This document shows, in pieces, positions 1 through 6,622 of a stretch of 8,922 nucleotides of DNA (the stretch's first letter is position 1; each line of letters opens with the position of its first letter). A program made the position numbers and the translations under genes. The stretch spans positions 1 to 8,922 of the forward strand of contig JAJYZD010000159.1 of the NCBI GenBank assembly GCA_021800315.1. The letters are read 5' to 3'. Below the pieces are notes generated by a model. It saw nothing but the letters and a program-made list of their open reading frames with translations. It was not told the origin of the DNA and did not search any database. This DNA comes from Bacillota bacterium. Lineage in GTDB: Bacteria > Bacillota > Desulfotomaculia > Desulfotomaculales > JAJYZD01.

Positions 1-2
1 GG

Positions 3-65
3 CACCCGGCGGAACCGGAAGTTCAGCAAAAGCCTGACACCCTGCTGGTTAAGGCCGCCGCCTGA
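3..65 (+). CDS. C-terminal tail of a gene cut by the left window edge
   Basis: The third plus frame is open from the window edge to a TGA and reads HPAEPEVQQKPDTLLVKAAA. Codon choice (GCC, CTG, GAA, AAG) is normal for a coding tail. It is too short to identify. It ends only 13 bases before the TGTCAACTAATTTTCG sequence where the homology of the neighbouring HNH copy stops, so it may be the last gene of a mobile element inserted from the left. That is an inference; a chance open frame is equally possible. Confidence 0.25.
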   Translation, partial: HPAEPEVQQKPDTLLVKAAA

Positions 66-77
66 AACACGCAGGCT

Positions 78-112
78 TGTCAACTAATTTTCGAGCGAAA
101 ATGAGAGGTGCC
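78..112. repeat. Putative insertion-element end with internal palindrome
   Basis: The segment begins TGTCAACTA and contains a 16-bp interrupted palindrome at 87-102: arms ATTTTCG and CGAAAAT around an AG centre. Homology between the two HNH gene copies stops within about 5 bp of its right edge (about 111-118), which is what a left-hand insertion would produce. TG at the outer or inner edge and a palindrome near a terminus are common for insertion sequences, but no partner end or target duplication is visible in the window. It could also be a simple stem-loop. Confidence 0.3.
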
Positions 113-539
113 CGCGCCCCCGCCCGTATTTACTCAGCATGTAGGCTGAGTGCCCGGCTATCTTCCAGCCCGATTCTTCTTCGTTCTTGTGGAGTTGGAC
201 AAATAGGAAGACATCGGCTTTCCAGCACTCAATGTCCGGAGGAGGATCCAATCCGCAATCCGAATAAACCTGGGTCAGTGTCATTCCCTCACGGTGCGCG
301 GTGATACGTAAAAGCTCCACCTGAGGTATACGATATGTTTGGGCCTCGGCGTGATGGGCGGAGCATAGGGCGATTAGGTTGCATCGAATATCGGATCCGC
401 CGGAGCCCTTGGTTCGGATATGATGCACCTCTTGTGGTCAACAAGGGCAATCGGGAATCTCACAGGTTTCGGCGGCGCTACGAACGTCATCTATGACTGA
501 CTGGGAACGCACCGCTTTCGTTTTTGGAAATTCGGGCAT
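84..539 (-). pseudogene. HNH endonuclease-like gene, copy 1, nonsense-broken and truncated
   Basis: Read on the minus strand from ATG at 539 (ribosome site GAGGAG at 551-556), the frame starts MPEFPKTKAVRSQ and lines up codon for codon with copy 2 at 2869. Codon 34 (438-440) is TGA where copy 2 has CGA (Arg), a single C-to-T change. Past it the frame is open to TAG at 84-86 and carries an HNH signature: HHI at codons 39-41, GSGG, N at codon 54 in RCNLIALC, and a closing HH, with Cys at 26, 31 and 59 as likely zinc ligands. HNH domains cut DNA or RNA with one metal ion. Similarity to copy 2 ends at SKYGRG, so the helix-turn-helix and coiled-coil part seen in copy 2 is missing, replaced by a short foreign tail (GHLSFSLEN). 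Restart at the GTG at 428 could make a fragment, but that would lack the first cysteines. Confidence 0.75.
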
Positions 540-578
540 TGGAAAGTAGTCTCCTCGGGCTCCATGCCTAGATTCTTA

Positions 579-608
579 CTGGAAAGGAAACTTAAGTTCC
601 TTTTCCAG
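579..608. repeat. 30-bp imperfect palindrome in the leader of HNH copy 1
   Basis: The two 15-base halves are CTGGAAAGGAAACTT and AAGTTCCTTTTCCAG on the plus strand. They pair at 13 of 15 positions with essentially no loop. The element lies between the promoter (710-738) and the start codon (539) of HNH copy 1, in the transcribed leader. Copy 2's shorter leader has no such element. It could be an operator or a hairpin in the leader; no run of T follows on the minus strand, so it is not an obvious terminator. Confidence 0.5.
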
Positions 609-709
609 TTCATCCATATAATAGGATCACACACCGAACCTTCGACCTCTCGCTTTCCACCATGGTCCTCCTCGATAGTTCGCATCCCGTGATGTCACTT
701 ATAAAATAT

Positions 710-738
710 ATCATAGGCCCGTGGGCCGGCGAAGTCAA
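710..738 (-). promoter_or_regulatory. Sigma-A-type promoter of HNH copy 1
   Basis: On the minus strand: -35 TTGACT (733-738), a 17-bp spacer, -10 TATGAT (710-715). The spacer holds GGCCC/GGGCC arms. The same -35, spacer length and flanking ATGGG.ATTGACTTC sequence occur upstream of HNH copy 2 (2992-3020), so the promoter was duplicated with the gene and has been kept. Transcription would start near 703, about 165 bases before the ATG at 539. Confidence 0.65.
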
Positions 739-989
739 TACCCATACATGGGAAAAAACATAGAACTATTTGTCGAATGCCCATGCCCGATAGAGCAGAA
801 GGCCGGCAGAAGTAGCCGTCCCCACGCCCCCCGGCTGTCGCTTGACTGGCTGGCGAGGTTTGGGCATTCCATTCTTCTGGCTGAAACCCGCGGCTGCCTA
901 TCACGGGGAGAGTAGGAAACCTGGTTTTGCATCGTCATTGCCCACCTAAAGGGAAGCGACACTCCCGGCTAATAATTACGGAGACTGCG
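739..989. other. Region between HNH copy 1 promoter and the Rpn gene, no gene seen
   Basis: With 540-709 this makes a gene-free stretch of about 450 bases. Short open frames exist on both strands but none has a ribosome site with family-like content. A 9-bp inverted repeat, GAATGCCCA at 775-783 and TGGGCATTC at 861-869, brackets a GC-rich core. No T-rich terminator is visible downstream of the Rpn stop at 990. A decayed gene is possible but cannot be named. Confidence 0.4.
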
Positions 990-2042
990 TTACCATGCGT
1001 TCTTCCCCCACACTTCAGTCTTTAGCCGGAGGACGGTCTCCCGGCTCAAGCCGGTAATTTCTACGACGTCATCGACTGGATATCCCTTTCTCAGCGCAGC
1101 CATGGCCATCTCTTTCGCCTTTCTCTCTGCGCCTTTCTCTTCGCCTTTCTCTATCCCCTTCTCTATCCCTTTCTCTATCCCTTTCTCTATCCCTTTCTCT
1201 ATCCCTTTCTCTATCCCCTTCTCCTCAGCATCCCTTAGCGCTTCCTCTACTGCGATTCCTAGATTGGAAACCACTTTCTCCACCTCCTGTGGGGTTATCC
1301 TATGTAACATACTGGAGACATTTTCTCGAATAATTATTGGTAATCTTGGTATCAATACATGGCGCATCCATCGTATAAATATTCTTAATTCGTTCGTTTT
1401 AAGTTTACTTAATACATTCTTCGTTAATATAGCAAGCCGTGATAGCACCTCGACGAGGACTACCTTCTTATCCATGTAAAACACACTTGATACTACATTA
1501 GCACACTGAAGCAACTCCATATCGTCATAACGGTGAACATCGAATAATACATACTTAAAATTTACCAAATAATCCCCAAAATGCTCGTAGCCTGCCTGTA
1601 CTTCTTTGAAGCTCCTCTTCGCGGTCCATGAACGCTCGCCATTGTACAGAACCATTGGGACTATGGCCGGCAGACGAAAATTCTTCCGTTCAACCATGTG
1701 ATCAGGGGTGTTTTCTAGCACCATCCGCCAGATTTCATTTAAATACGATAAAAGACGGATAGGCATCGAGAAATCCACGGTCGATTGCAATTCCAGTAAG
1801 ATGTAAAAATATATGTCAAGATCATCTTTTCGAAGACGATACAGCATATCCGCCAGCTTGTCGCGGAAGTCTTTGGGGATAAAAGTTTTCTGGACGGCTA
1901 TTAGGTGCTTTTCATCCAGGTGGTTTACCCAGTCTTCCGTCACAAAAGTTTTAAGGAGTTGCAAAAATATCTTCCTATTTTGAAAAAGCTCCTTATACCC
2001 CCTATCATGGACATTGTGATGTCCCTGGTCCTTCTCAGCCAC
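990..2042 (-). CDS. Rpn-family PD-(D/E)XK nuclease / recombination-promoting protein
   Basis: The 350-residue product has the Rpn (transposase_31/YhgA-like) layout. The N-terminus HDRGYKELFQNRKIFLQLL is followed by the family core DWV...FRDKLADMLYRL and the nuclease-fold motif with D65, D76 and E84-L-Q86 (ILLELQSTVDF), then MPIRLLSYLNEIW. Residues 273-304 are eight tetrads (EEKG, six IEKG, EEKG), forming a charged helix. A C-terminal helix-turn-helix-like segment covers about 320-343 (GYPVDDVVEITGLSRETVLRL). Known members of the family nick DNA and promote RecA-independent recombination; they are not classical transposases. The start is GTG at 2042; it gives the expected N-terminus, although the upstream ribosome site is weak. 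The -10 at 2063-2068 implies a leader of only about 14 bases. The central part (about 1320-1580) is visibly AT-richer than the neighbours, consistent with transfer. Intact, unlike both flanking HNH copies. Confidence 0.88.
   Translation of the reverse strand: MAEKDQGHHNVHDRGYKELFQNRKIFLQLLKTFVTEDWVNHLDEKHLIAVQKTFIPKDFRDKLADMLYRLRKDDLDIYFYILLELQSTVDFSMPIRLLSYLNEIWRMVLENTPDHMVERKNFRLPAIVPMVLYNGERSWTAKRSFKEVQAGYEHFGDYLVNFKYVLFDVHRYDDMELLQCANVVSSVFYMDKKVVLVEVLSRLAILTKNVLSKLKTNELRIFIRWMRHVLIPRLPIIIRENVSSMLHRITPQEVEKVVSNLGIAVEEALRDAEEKGIEKGIEKGIEKGIEKGIEKGIEKGEEKGAERKAKEMAMAALRKGYPVDDVVEITGLSRETVLRLKTEVWGKNAW
1144..1215. repeat. 12-bp tandem repeat inside the Rpn gene (six units)
   Basis: Six consecutive units of CCTTTCTCTATC (plus strand): five identical, the second with one T-to-C change. 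Each encodes one IEKG tetrad on the minus strand. More diverged units flank it on both sides. Because the unit is a multiple of three, gain or loss changes protein length without a frameshift. The near identity at synonymous positions indicates recent slippage expansion. Confidence 0.92.
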
Positions 2043-2062
2043 AGTGCCACCGGCTTTCTAAT

Positions 2063-2071
2063 ATTATACCA
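2063..2071 (-). promoter_or_regulatory. Extended -10 promoter of the Rpn gene
   Basis: On the minus strand TGG precedes a perfect TATAAT (2063-2068), the extended -10 arrangement TGnTATAAT. No convincing -35 lies 17 bp upstream, which extended -10 promoters tolerate. It sits about 20 bases before the GTG start, and downstream of the end of HNH copy 2, so the Rpn gene can be transcribed on its own. Confidence 0.55.
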
Positions 2072-2108
2072 CGCGGATGGACGCAAGGATAGGGGTAAAC
2101 CACAGGGG

Positions 2109-2869
2109 TCAGCTTCTAGCGATCGTTAAACTCTCCCAGACCAACACGGCCCGGACATTTCTCGTGGCCCCCCATGCCTCGTTAAATCTTCGGACCATGT
2201 TCTCCAGCCGCTCCACCTGGTCCCGGTACTCCTCATCCACCCGCCTGTCCTTTCTGGCGTTCTCCATCTCCCGCACCGACCACTTCCGCCCGCTTCAGCC
2301 AAACCTTCGGCTCCCCGGTCTCGGCCGCGACGCGGTGGTGACTCATGCTGAGGGTTCCGCTGGGCCTCCGGGAAGACACGCGCTGTAGCGCCCAATCTTC
2401 TGATATACCCGGCGGAGATCCCGGCCTCGCGGGCCAGTTTAGCGGCCCCGCCCGTACTTGCTCAGCATGTAGGACGCGTGTACGGCAATTTTCCAGCCGT
2501 ACTCCTGTTCGTCGCTTTGCAGTTGAACGAACAAAATAACGTCCGCCTGCCGGCTCTCTATGTCCGGTGGAGGATCCAGTCCGACGGCCGAATAGACCCC
2601 CGGGCCAGGGCGATTCCCTCCCGCCGCACGGTGATACGGAAAAGATCCACCTGGGGAATCCGGTAGACTTGCGCATCGGCATGGTGTTCACGGCACAAGG
2701 CGATGAGGTTGCAGCGGAGGTCCGGCCCGCCTGATCCCTTGGACTTGATATGGCGGACTTCCGTAGCTCGGCGGGGACAAGCGGAAATCTCGCAGGTTTC
2801 GGCGGTATTGCGTATGTCGTCGATAGCCTGTTGGCAGCGGACCGTCTGCGGTTTGGGCAATTGGATCAT
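2109..2869 (-). pseudogene. HNH endonuclease + HTH + coiled-coil gene, copy 2, multiply frameshifted
   Basis: It starts at ATG 2869 (GAGGT ribosome site) as MIQLPKPQTVRCQQAIDD. The HNH core is H40, N54 and H63 with Cys 26, 31 and 59. Compared with copy 1, a run of five C at 2597-2601 holds two extra bases; after it the correct frame reads VYSAVGLDPPPDIESRQAD and on to SYMLSKYGRG. Another shift leads to AAKLAREAGISAGYIRRLG, then ARVFPEAQRNP, then (third shift) LSMSHHRVAAETGEPKVWL, then (fourth shift) KWSVREMENARKDRRVDEEY and a coiled coil ending ESLTIARS with TGA at 2109-2111. The order 'LAREAGIS..YIRRL..ARVFP...LS.SHH..AA....WL.RAE...WSVRE' resembles the DNA-binding part of LmbU/ParB-like proteins. 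The intact ancestor was probably an HNH-HTH fusion of roughly 250 residues. At least four shifts, so non-functional as written apart from a possible 103-residue HNH fragment. Confidence 0.72.
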
Positions 2870-2964
2870 CTTGAACGTACCTCGTCTTGGAAACGCGTCA
2901 CGTGGCGCGCTTCCGGTTCAACCATTCTCTGTTCCATCGCTTGCCATCTTGGCCGAGTCGGCAC
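2866..2964 (-). CDS. Possible 32-residue upstream ORF coupled to HNH copy 2
   Basis: A GTG at 2964 lies 10 bases after GGAGG (2975-2979) and opens a frame ending EVRSR with TGA at 2866-2868. That stop overlaps the HNH start as ATGA, the arrangement of translational coupling. The tail VEPEARHVTRFQ has a recognisable counterpart MEPEETTFQ ahead of HNH copy 1, so the frame may have been coding in the ancestor. No known family. It could instead be untranslated leader. Confidence 0.3.
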   Translation of the reverse strand: MPTRPRWQAMEQRMVEPEARHVTRFQDEVRSR

Positions 2965-2991
2965 CAGGCCTTTTCCTCCGTGATATAATTT

Positions 2992-3020
2992 ATCGTAAAG
3001 CAAGATACGCCTGAAGTCAA
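2992..3020 (-). promoter_or_regulatory. Sigma-A-type promoter of HNH copy 2
   Basis: On the minus strand: -35 TTGACT (3015-3020), 17-bp spacer, -10 TACGAT (2992-2997). It is matched in sequence and spacing by the copy 1 promoter at 710-738, including the preceding ATGGGAATTGACTTC. Start of transcription would be near 2985, about 115 bases before the HNH ATG. Confidence 0.62.
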
Positions 3021-3201
3021 TTCCCATTCGTACCATAAATAGGGCCAAGAATCGACAGGGTTTTTCATGCCGGAGCTTCTTAGAATTCGGCCCCATCCTT
3101 GACGGCTCCCCCTAAAGCACGATCCCTGGAATCGTAGCACAAGCATCTCCGGTATACTCCATCGAACGGCAGAAATGCCAGGCGCAAGTCCGATCCCGTC
3201 G

Positions 3202-3825
3202 TCAAGTCCATCGTCCGGACGTTACTCCAGGTATGGCAGGCCAATGCCCGAACAGTAATTCGGTCCTGTCCCTGACAACAGGCCATAAGGTCGAGAATGC
3301 CGGCAGGCCCTCTTCCCCGTCTGTGAGCAGGTTTCCTCCGTCAGGGCGTCGGGGCAATACCCTCCCGGAGACGGTTTGAGTCGAGCACCAGGGCCCGGGC
3401 AATGGCCACCCGCTGCTGCTCACCTCCGGACAAGTGGGCGGGCAAGCGGTCTTCTTTACCGGCCAGGCCGGCCGTCTCCAGCAATTGACTGGCGCGTTCC
3501 CGGTAGCGATTGCCTTCCCCCCGCCAGGGAACGGTCGGCACCAGTTGTTCTCCCTCTCCCGCAGGGCGGGAATGATGTGGTAGAGCTGAAACACGAAGCC
3601 CACCTTGCGCGAGCGCAAGTGATCCCTCTCCCGCAGGGAAAACACGTCGATGCCGTCCAGGATAACTTTCCCTGCCGTAGGCCGGTCTCAGGATGGTCAG
3701 CAGCGTGGTCTTACCGCTGCCCGAAACCCCCACCGCAGAGCTTACCCCGTTCGAAGTTCGGGCTGAGGCCGTCGAGCAACCGCCAGACGGCCGGAACCGT
3801 AGACCAGGTTCTCCACGTAGATCAA
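3202..3825 (-). pseudogene. Decayed MacB/LolD-type ABC transporter ATPase
   Basis: The likely start is TTG at 3825 behind GGAGGGGG, 18 bases after the permease stop. Pieces in three frames give, in order: LIYVENLVYGSGRLAV, Walker A GVSGSGKTTLLTIL, VILDGIDVFSLRERDHLRSR, the Q-loop region KVGFVFQLYHIIPAL, and the ABC signature LSGGEQQRVAIARALVLDS. The Walker B region expected to read VLADEPTGNL survives only as VLPRRPDGGNL, so the Asp and catalytic Glu are gone. After it GILDLMACCQGQDRITV and an H-loop remnant CHTWSNVRTMD are visible. These ATPases power export of lipoproteins, peptides or macrolides by FtsX-like permeases. Several frameshifts plus the lost Walker B make it non-functional. The 3' limit is approximate. 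Confidence 0.82.
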
Positions 3826-3843
3826 CGCCAATCCCCCTCCACG

Positions 3844-4878
3844 TCAGCCCTGCCTGAACACCTCGCCCAGGGCGAAACCGTTCGCCTTGGCGGCCGGATA
3901 GAGCCCGTTCCAACCAAAATGGCCAATAGGGTTGTTCCCCCGAATAACAGACAATTTGGCAGTGATGCCGCCACTTTGAGGTAGTGGCCCCGTCAGACCA
4001 CAGCTTTCAGAACGGCGAACTCCTTCCTCCGCTCCAGGATGGTAATGGACATGATGATGGAGACGAACAGGCTGCAACCGAGTAACAGCGGTCACCGCCA
4101 GCAGGAAGCGCTCGACCGTCTTCATGCTCGCCTCCAAAGGATTGAGGAGGCTTTCCGGTGCCACCACCTGGACGGGCGGCTTACTGCCCGCCAGAGCACC
4201 CGCTATGGCCGTCTTAACGAGAGCAACATCGTCCGGCGACGTTCACGTTGAGGCTGGAGTAGTCCCCGGCAGGCAGCCGGGCGATCTGCCAGGCTGGCGA
4301 ACCCTGAGACGGTGGTATCGGAGAGTTCGTCTCCGGTCTGAAAGACGCCGGTCGCAGTTGGGTCAATGGTTTGGGGCTTTCCCGGAGTCACAAACGTCTT
4401 ACCGACCGTAAACTTCTGGCCGACAAAGGACAGACTGTTGAAGAGCATACTCCCCACAACTACCTCATGGTCGTTGGCCGGCGCCCTTCCTTCAACGATG
4501 GCGGAAAAGGGACTGCTCCGGGCGGATTTCTGCCTGGGAATACCCCGTGAGGGGAAGCATCAACACCGGATCATCGTCGTAGGCTGATGACCACCCTACT
4601 GCAGACATCAGTCACACCGTAAGTTTTCCGCACAACGGCCATATCCGCAGGTGGTAGCGGCGTGCCCGTACTGAAAAACAAGCCGCCCAAAAGTGCGTCC
4701 TTGGGTGACACCACCACCCTCCCGGCTACCGCTGAGACCGTCTCGTTCACCTGCCGGTTCAGAGCGCTGGAGAGATATAGCAGGGTCAGGATAATGGCAC
4801 TGCCGAGACCAGAAGGGCCAGGACGGCTATACCATTTCCGCACAAGACATTTTTGAAGGCTAAAGTCAGCAGGTTGTC
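3844..4878 (-). pseudogene. Decayed FtsX/MacB-type ABC transporter permease
   Basis: Fragments in all three minus frames join into one permease. The N-terminus is NLLTLAFKNVL and RKWYSR, with a first membrane segment; then YLSSALNRQVNETVSAVAGR. The extracytoplasmic domain includes VVVSPKDALLGGLFF, MLPLTGYSQAEIRPEQS, GRAPANDHEVVVGSMLFNSL and TATGVFQTGDELSDTTVSGF. The membrane end is ESLLNPLEASMKTVERFLLA, SLFVSIIMSITILERRKEFA and LKAVGLTG. The 'MSITILERRKEFAVLKAVG' piece is the hallmark of the FtsX C-terminal domain. A ribosome site AAGGAG lies at 4884-4889, but the codon at the expected start position no longer is a start. Stop TGA at 3844-3846, then the ATPase. About 345 codons would be left, slightly short for the family. 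At least four frameshifts. Confidence 0.8.
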
Positions 4879-5102
4879 CGCTGCTCCTTGTTATCCTCCC
4901 GGGTTTGTCGTACCCCATATACCGGAACACATACTTCAACGGCGTGTCCCATATCCAAGTGCTGGTTATGTTCGGCCCCAACCCCATGTAGAAGACCGCT
5001 CCTGGTGGTCGAGTATGAAACCATCCGAAGGCACTCGACAACCGCCTCTGCTTCCTCCAGATCGGTCGTGGATCTGGTGAACAGCAGGTATGGGGCATTC
5101 CG
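4866..5102 (-). pseudogene. Unidentified gene fragment upstream of the ABC permease
   Basis: A stop-free minus frame with no good start codon reads YLLFTRSTTDLEEAEAVVEC, LRMVSYSTTRSGLLHGVGAE, HNQHLDMGHAVEVCVPVYG and ends RTTC with TGA at 4866-4868. The stop overlaps the expected permease start, as in a tightly packed operon. The amphipathic DLEEAEAVVECLRMV stretch and coding-like composition favour a real former gene. I do not recognise the family. It may be the tail of the operon's first gene, with its 5' part lost where the plus-strand promoter at 5160 now begins. Confidence 0.35.
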
Positions 5103-5159
5103 TCAGTGAGTGTGGTGCATTTCCCCCTTGACAATTTGGAGGATGTTTGCAATTCTCAC

Positions 5160-5188
5160 TTGACTTTTGTGTTTTAGAGTGTTATTCT
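5160..5188 (+). promoter_or_regulatory. Sigma-A-type promoter of the AAA ATPase gene
   Basis: -35 TTGACT (5160-5165), 17-bp spacer, -10 TATTCT (5183-5188), followed by a start site near 5195 and a leader of about 40 bases to the GTG at 5236. A second TTGACA at 5128-5133 has no matching -10 at proper distance. Confidence 0.6.
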
Positions 5189-5235
5189 GGATGGAGAATC
5201 TGGCAAGGAACATCCAATGCTAGGAGGGGTTCTGT

Positions 5236-6567
5236 GTGTTCAGAAGAGCCATGAACGATTTAATAGCATGGAAGACATCCCCCAACAGAAAGCCCCTCGT
5301 CATTCGCGGCGCCAGACAAGTGGGCAAGACTTGGCTTATGAAAGAGTTCGCCAAGACCCATTATGGGAAATGCGCATACATCAATTTCGAAAATAACGAG
5401 CGCATGGCCAGTCTCTTTGCCGGTAATCTCGACATCGACCGAATTGTTACCGCTCTCCAAATTGAAAGCGATGTGGTAATTGATGCGAATAATACCTTGA
5501 TCGTTTTTGACGAGGTGCAAGAGGTGCCCCAGGCCCTGACTTCATTAAAATATTTCCGGGAAAATGCCCCCCATTATCATGTCATGGCCGCCGGTAGCTT
5601 ACTTGGTGTTGCTCTACATCCCGGCACCTCGTTCCCTATAGGCAAGGTTGATTTTCTGGATTTGCATCCTCTTGATTTTTTAGAATTCCTCGATGCCCTC
5701 GGCAAGGCTGACCTAGCTAATCTCATTATTATTGGCGATTTCCGCCTGATCAGCAGTTTTAAAGGTCGATTCATCGATTTGTTGAAACAGTACTACTATA
5801 TCGGCGGGATGCCGGAGTCGGTCGCAACCTTTGCCGCTTCGCAGGATTTCACCCGGGTGCGCCAGGTGCAAAAACGCTTGCTCCTGGCCTACGAACAGGA
5901 CTTTTCAAAACATGCACCTAACGAAGTCGTCCCCCGCTTGAGAATGCTCTGGAACTCAATTCCTACCCAACTCGCCAAGGAAAACCGCAAATTCATCTAC
6001 GGTTTGGTGAGACATGGAGCAAGGGCGAGGGAATACGAGCTTGCCCTCCAGTGGCTTTTAGATTGTGGGCTGCTGCACAAGGTGCCCCGCGTCACCAAGC
6101 CGGCCATACCCCTGGCTTCATATCAGGACTTCAAGGCTTTTAAGCTATATATGCTGGACGTTGGACTGCTTAGCGCCATGAGTGAACTGGATCTGAAATC
6201 CCTTCTGAAGGGAGAGAGGGTCTTTACCGAATTCAAAGGAGCCTTAACCGAGCAGTTTGTATTGCAGCAACTCATGGCCGGTAGGCAAAGAGCGCCATTC
6301 TATTGGGAGATAACACCCTTCTACTGGTCATCAGATAAGGGTACGGCCGAGATTGATTTCGTCTTCCAGCACAGCTCCGCTATCGTGCCCCTGGAAGTCA
6401 AAGCGGCGGAAAATCTGCAGGCCAAGAGCCTCAAAAGCTATCGCGAGCGGTTTTCGCCAGCAGTCTCCCTACGCTGTTCCCTGTCCGATTTCCGCCGGGA
6501 GGAAGGGCTGCTCAACCTACCGCTTTACGCCATAAACGGATTGCAGGACCTACTATGTCAATTATAA
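5236..6567 (+). CDS. AAA-type ATPase with DUF4143 / nuclease-like C-terminus
   Basis: The 443-residue product belongs to the AAA_14-DUF4143 family of stand-alone ATPases common in bacteria and archaea. Walker A is GARQVGKT at residues 25-32; Walker B LIVFDEVQ at 88-95; a sensor-1-like AAGSLLGVAL follows at about 118-127. The linker QKRLLLAYEQDFSKH and the WLLDCGLLHKV segment begin the DUF4143 part. At the C-terminus, GTAEIDFVF (E372, D374) and PLEVKA (E387, K389) form the PD-(D/E)XK-like motif E-x-D...E-V-K seen at the end of this family. The length is typical and the frame is clean. Start: GTG at 5236, 6 bases after AGGAGGGG (5222-5229), preferred over the ATG at 5251. Own promoter at 5160. 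The cellular role of the family is unknown; links to defence or toxin-antitoxin behaviour have been suggested for related ATPases but nothing here shows it. Confidence 0.92.
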   Translation: MFRRAMNDLIAWKTSPNRKPLVIRGARQVGKTWLMKEFAKTHYGKCAYINFENNERMASLFAGNLDIDRIVTALQIESDVVIDANNTLIVFDEVQEVPQALTSLKYFRENAPHYHVMAAGSLLGVALHPGTSFPIGKVDFLDLHPLDFLEFLDALGKADLANLIIIGDFRLISSFKGRFIDLLKQYYYIGGMPESVATFAASQDFTRVRQVQKRLLLAYEQDFSKHAPNEVVPRLRMLWNSIPTQLAKENRKFIYGLVRHGARAREYELALQWLLDCGLLHKVPRVTKPAIPLASYQDFKAFKLYMLDVGLLSAMSELDLKSLLKGERVFTEFKGALTEQFVLQQLMAGRQRAPFYWEITPFYWSSDKGTAEIDFVFQHSSAIVPLEVKAAENLQAKSLKSYRERFSPAVSLRCSLSDFRREEGLLNLPLYAINGLQDLLCQL

Positions 6568-6622
6568 GCCAGGCTTTGTCCGGCTGGCTATCGTCCCCTC
6601 GGGGATGAACAGCAACTTACAT

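Noticed and set aside
1134..1230. Short periodic repeats as a CRISPR array
   Set aside because: The 12-bp units are directly adjacent with no spacers and lie inside a coding frame.
1102..1479. Plus-strand frame with long FSIP repeats
   Set aside because: It is the antisense reading of the Rpn gene's IEKG repeat; the minus frame has the family domains.
3376..3984. Plus-strand frame of about 200 codons
   Set aside because: Opposite strand carries Walker A, signature and FtsX motifs of the ABC pseudogenes; the plus reading has none.
2109..5102. Frameshifts as sequencing errors only
   Set aside because: One shift is in a homopolymer, but others are multi-base losses or lost catalytic residues, and more than 4 kb of genes in the same window are error-free.
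6570..6592. Terminator after the ATPase gene
   Set aside because: Only a 6-bp stem with an 11-base loop and no following T run.
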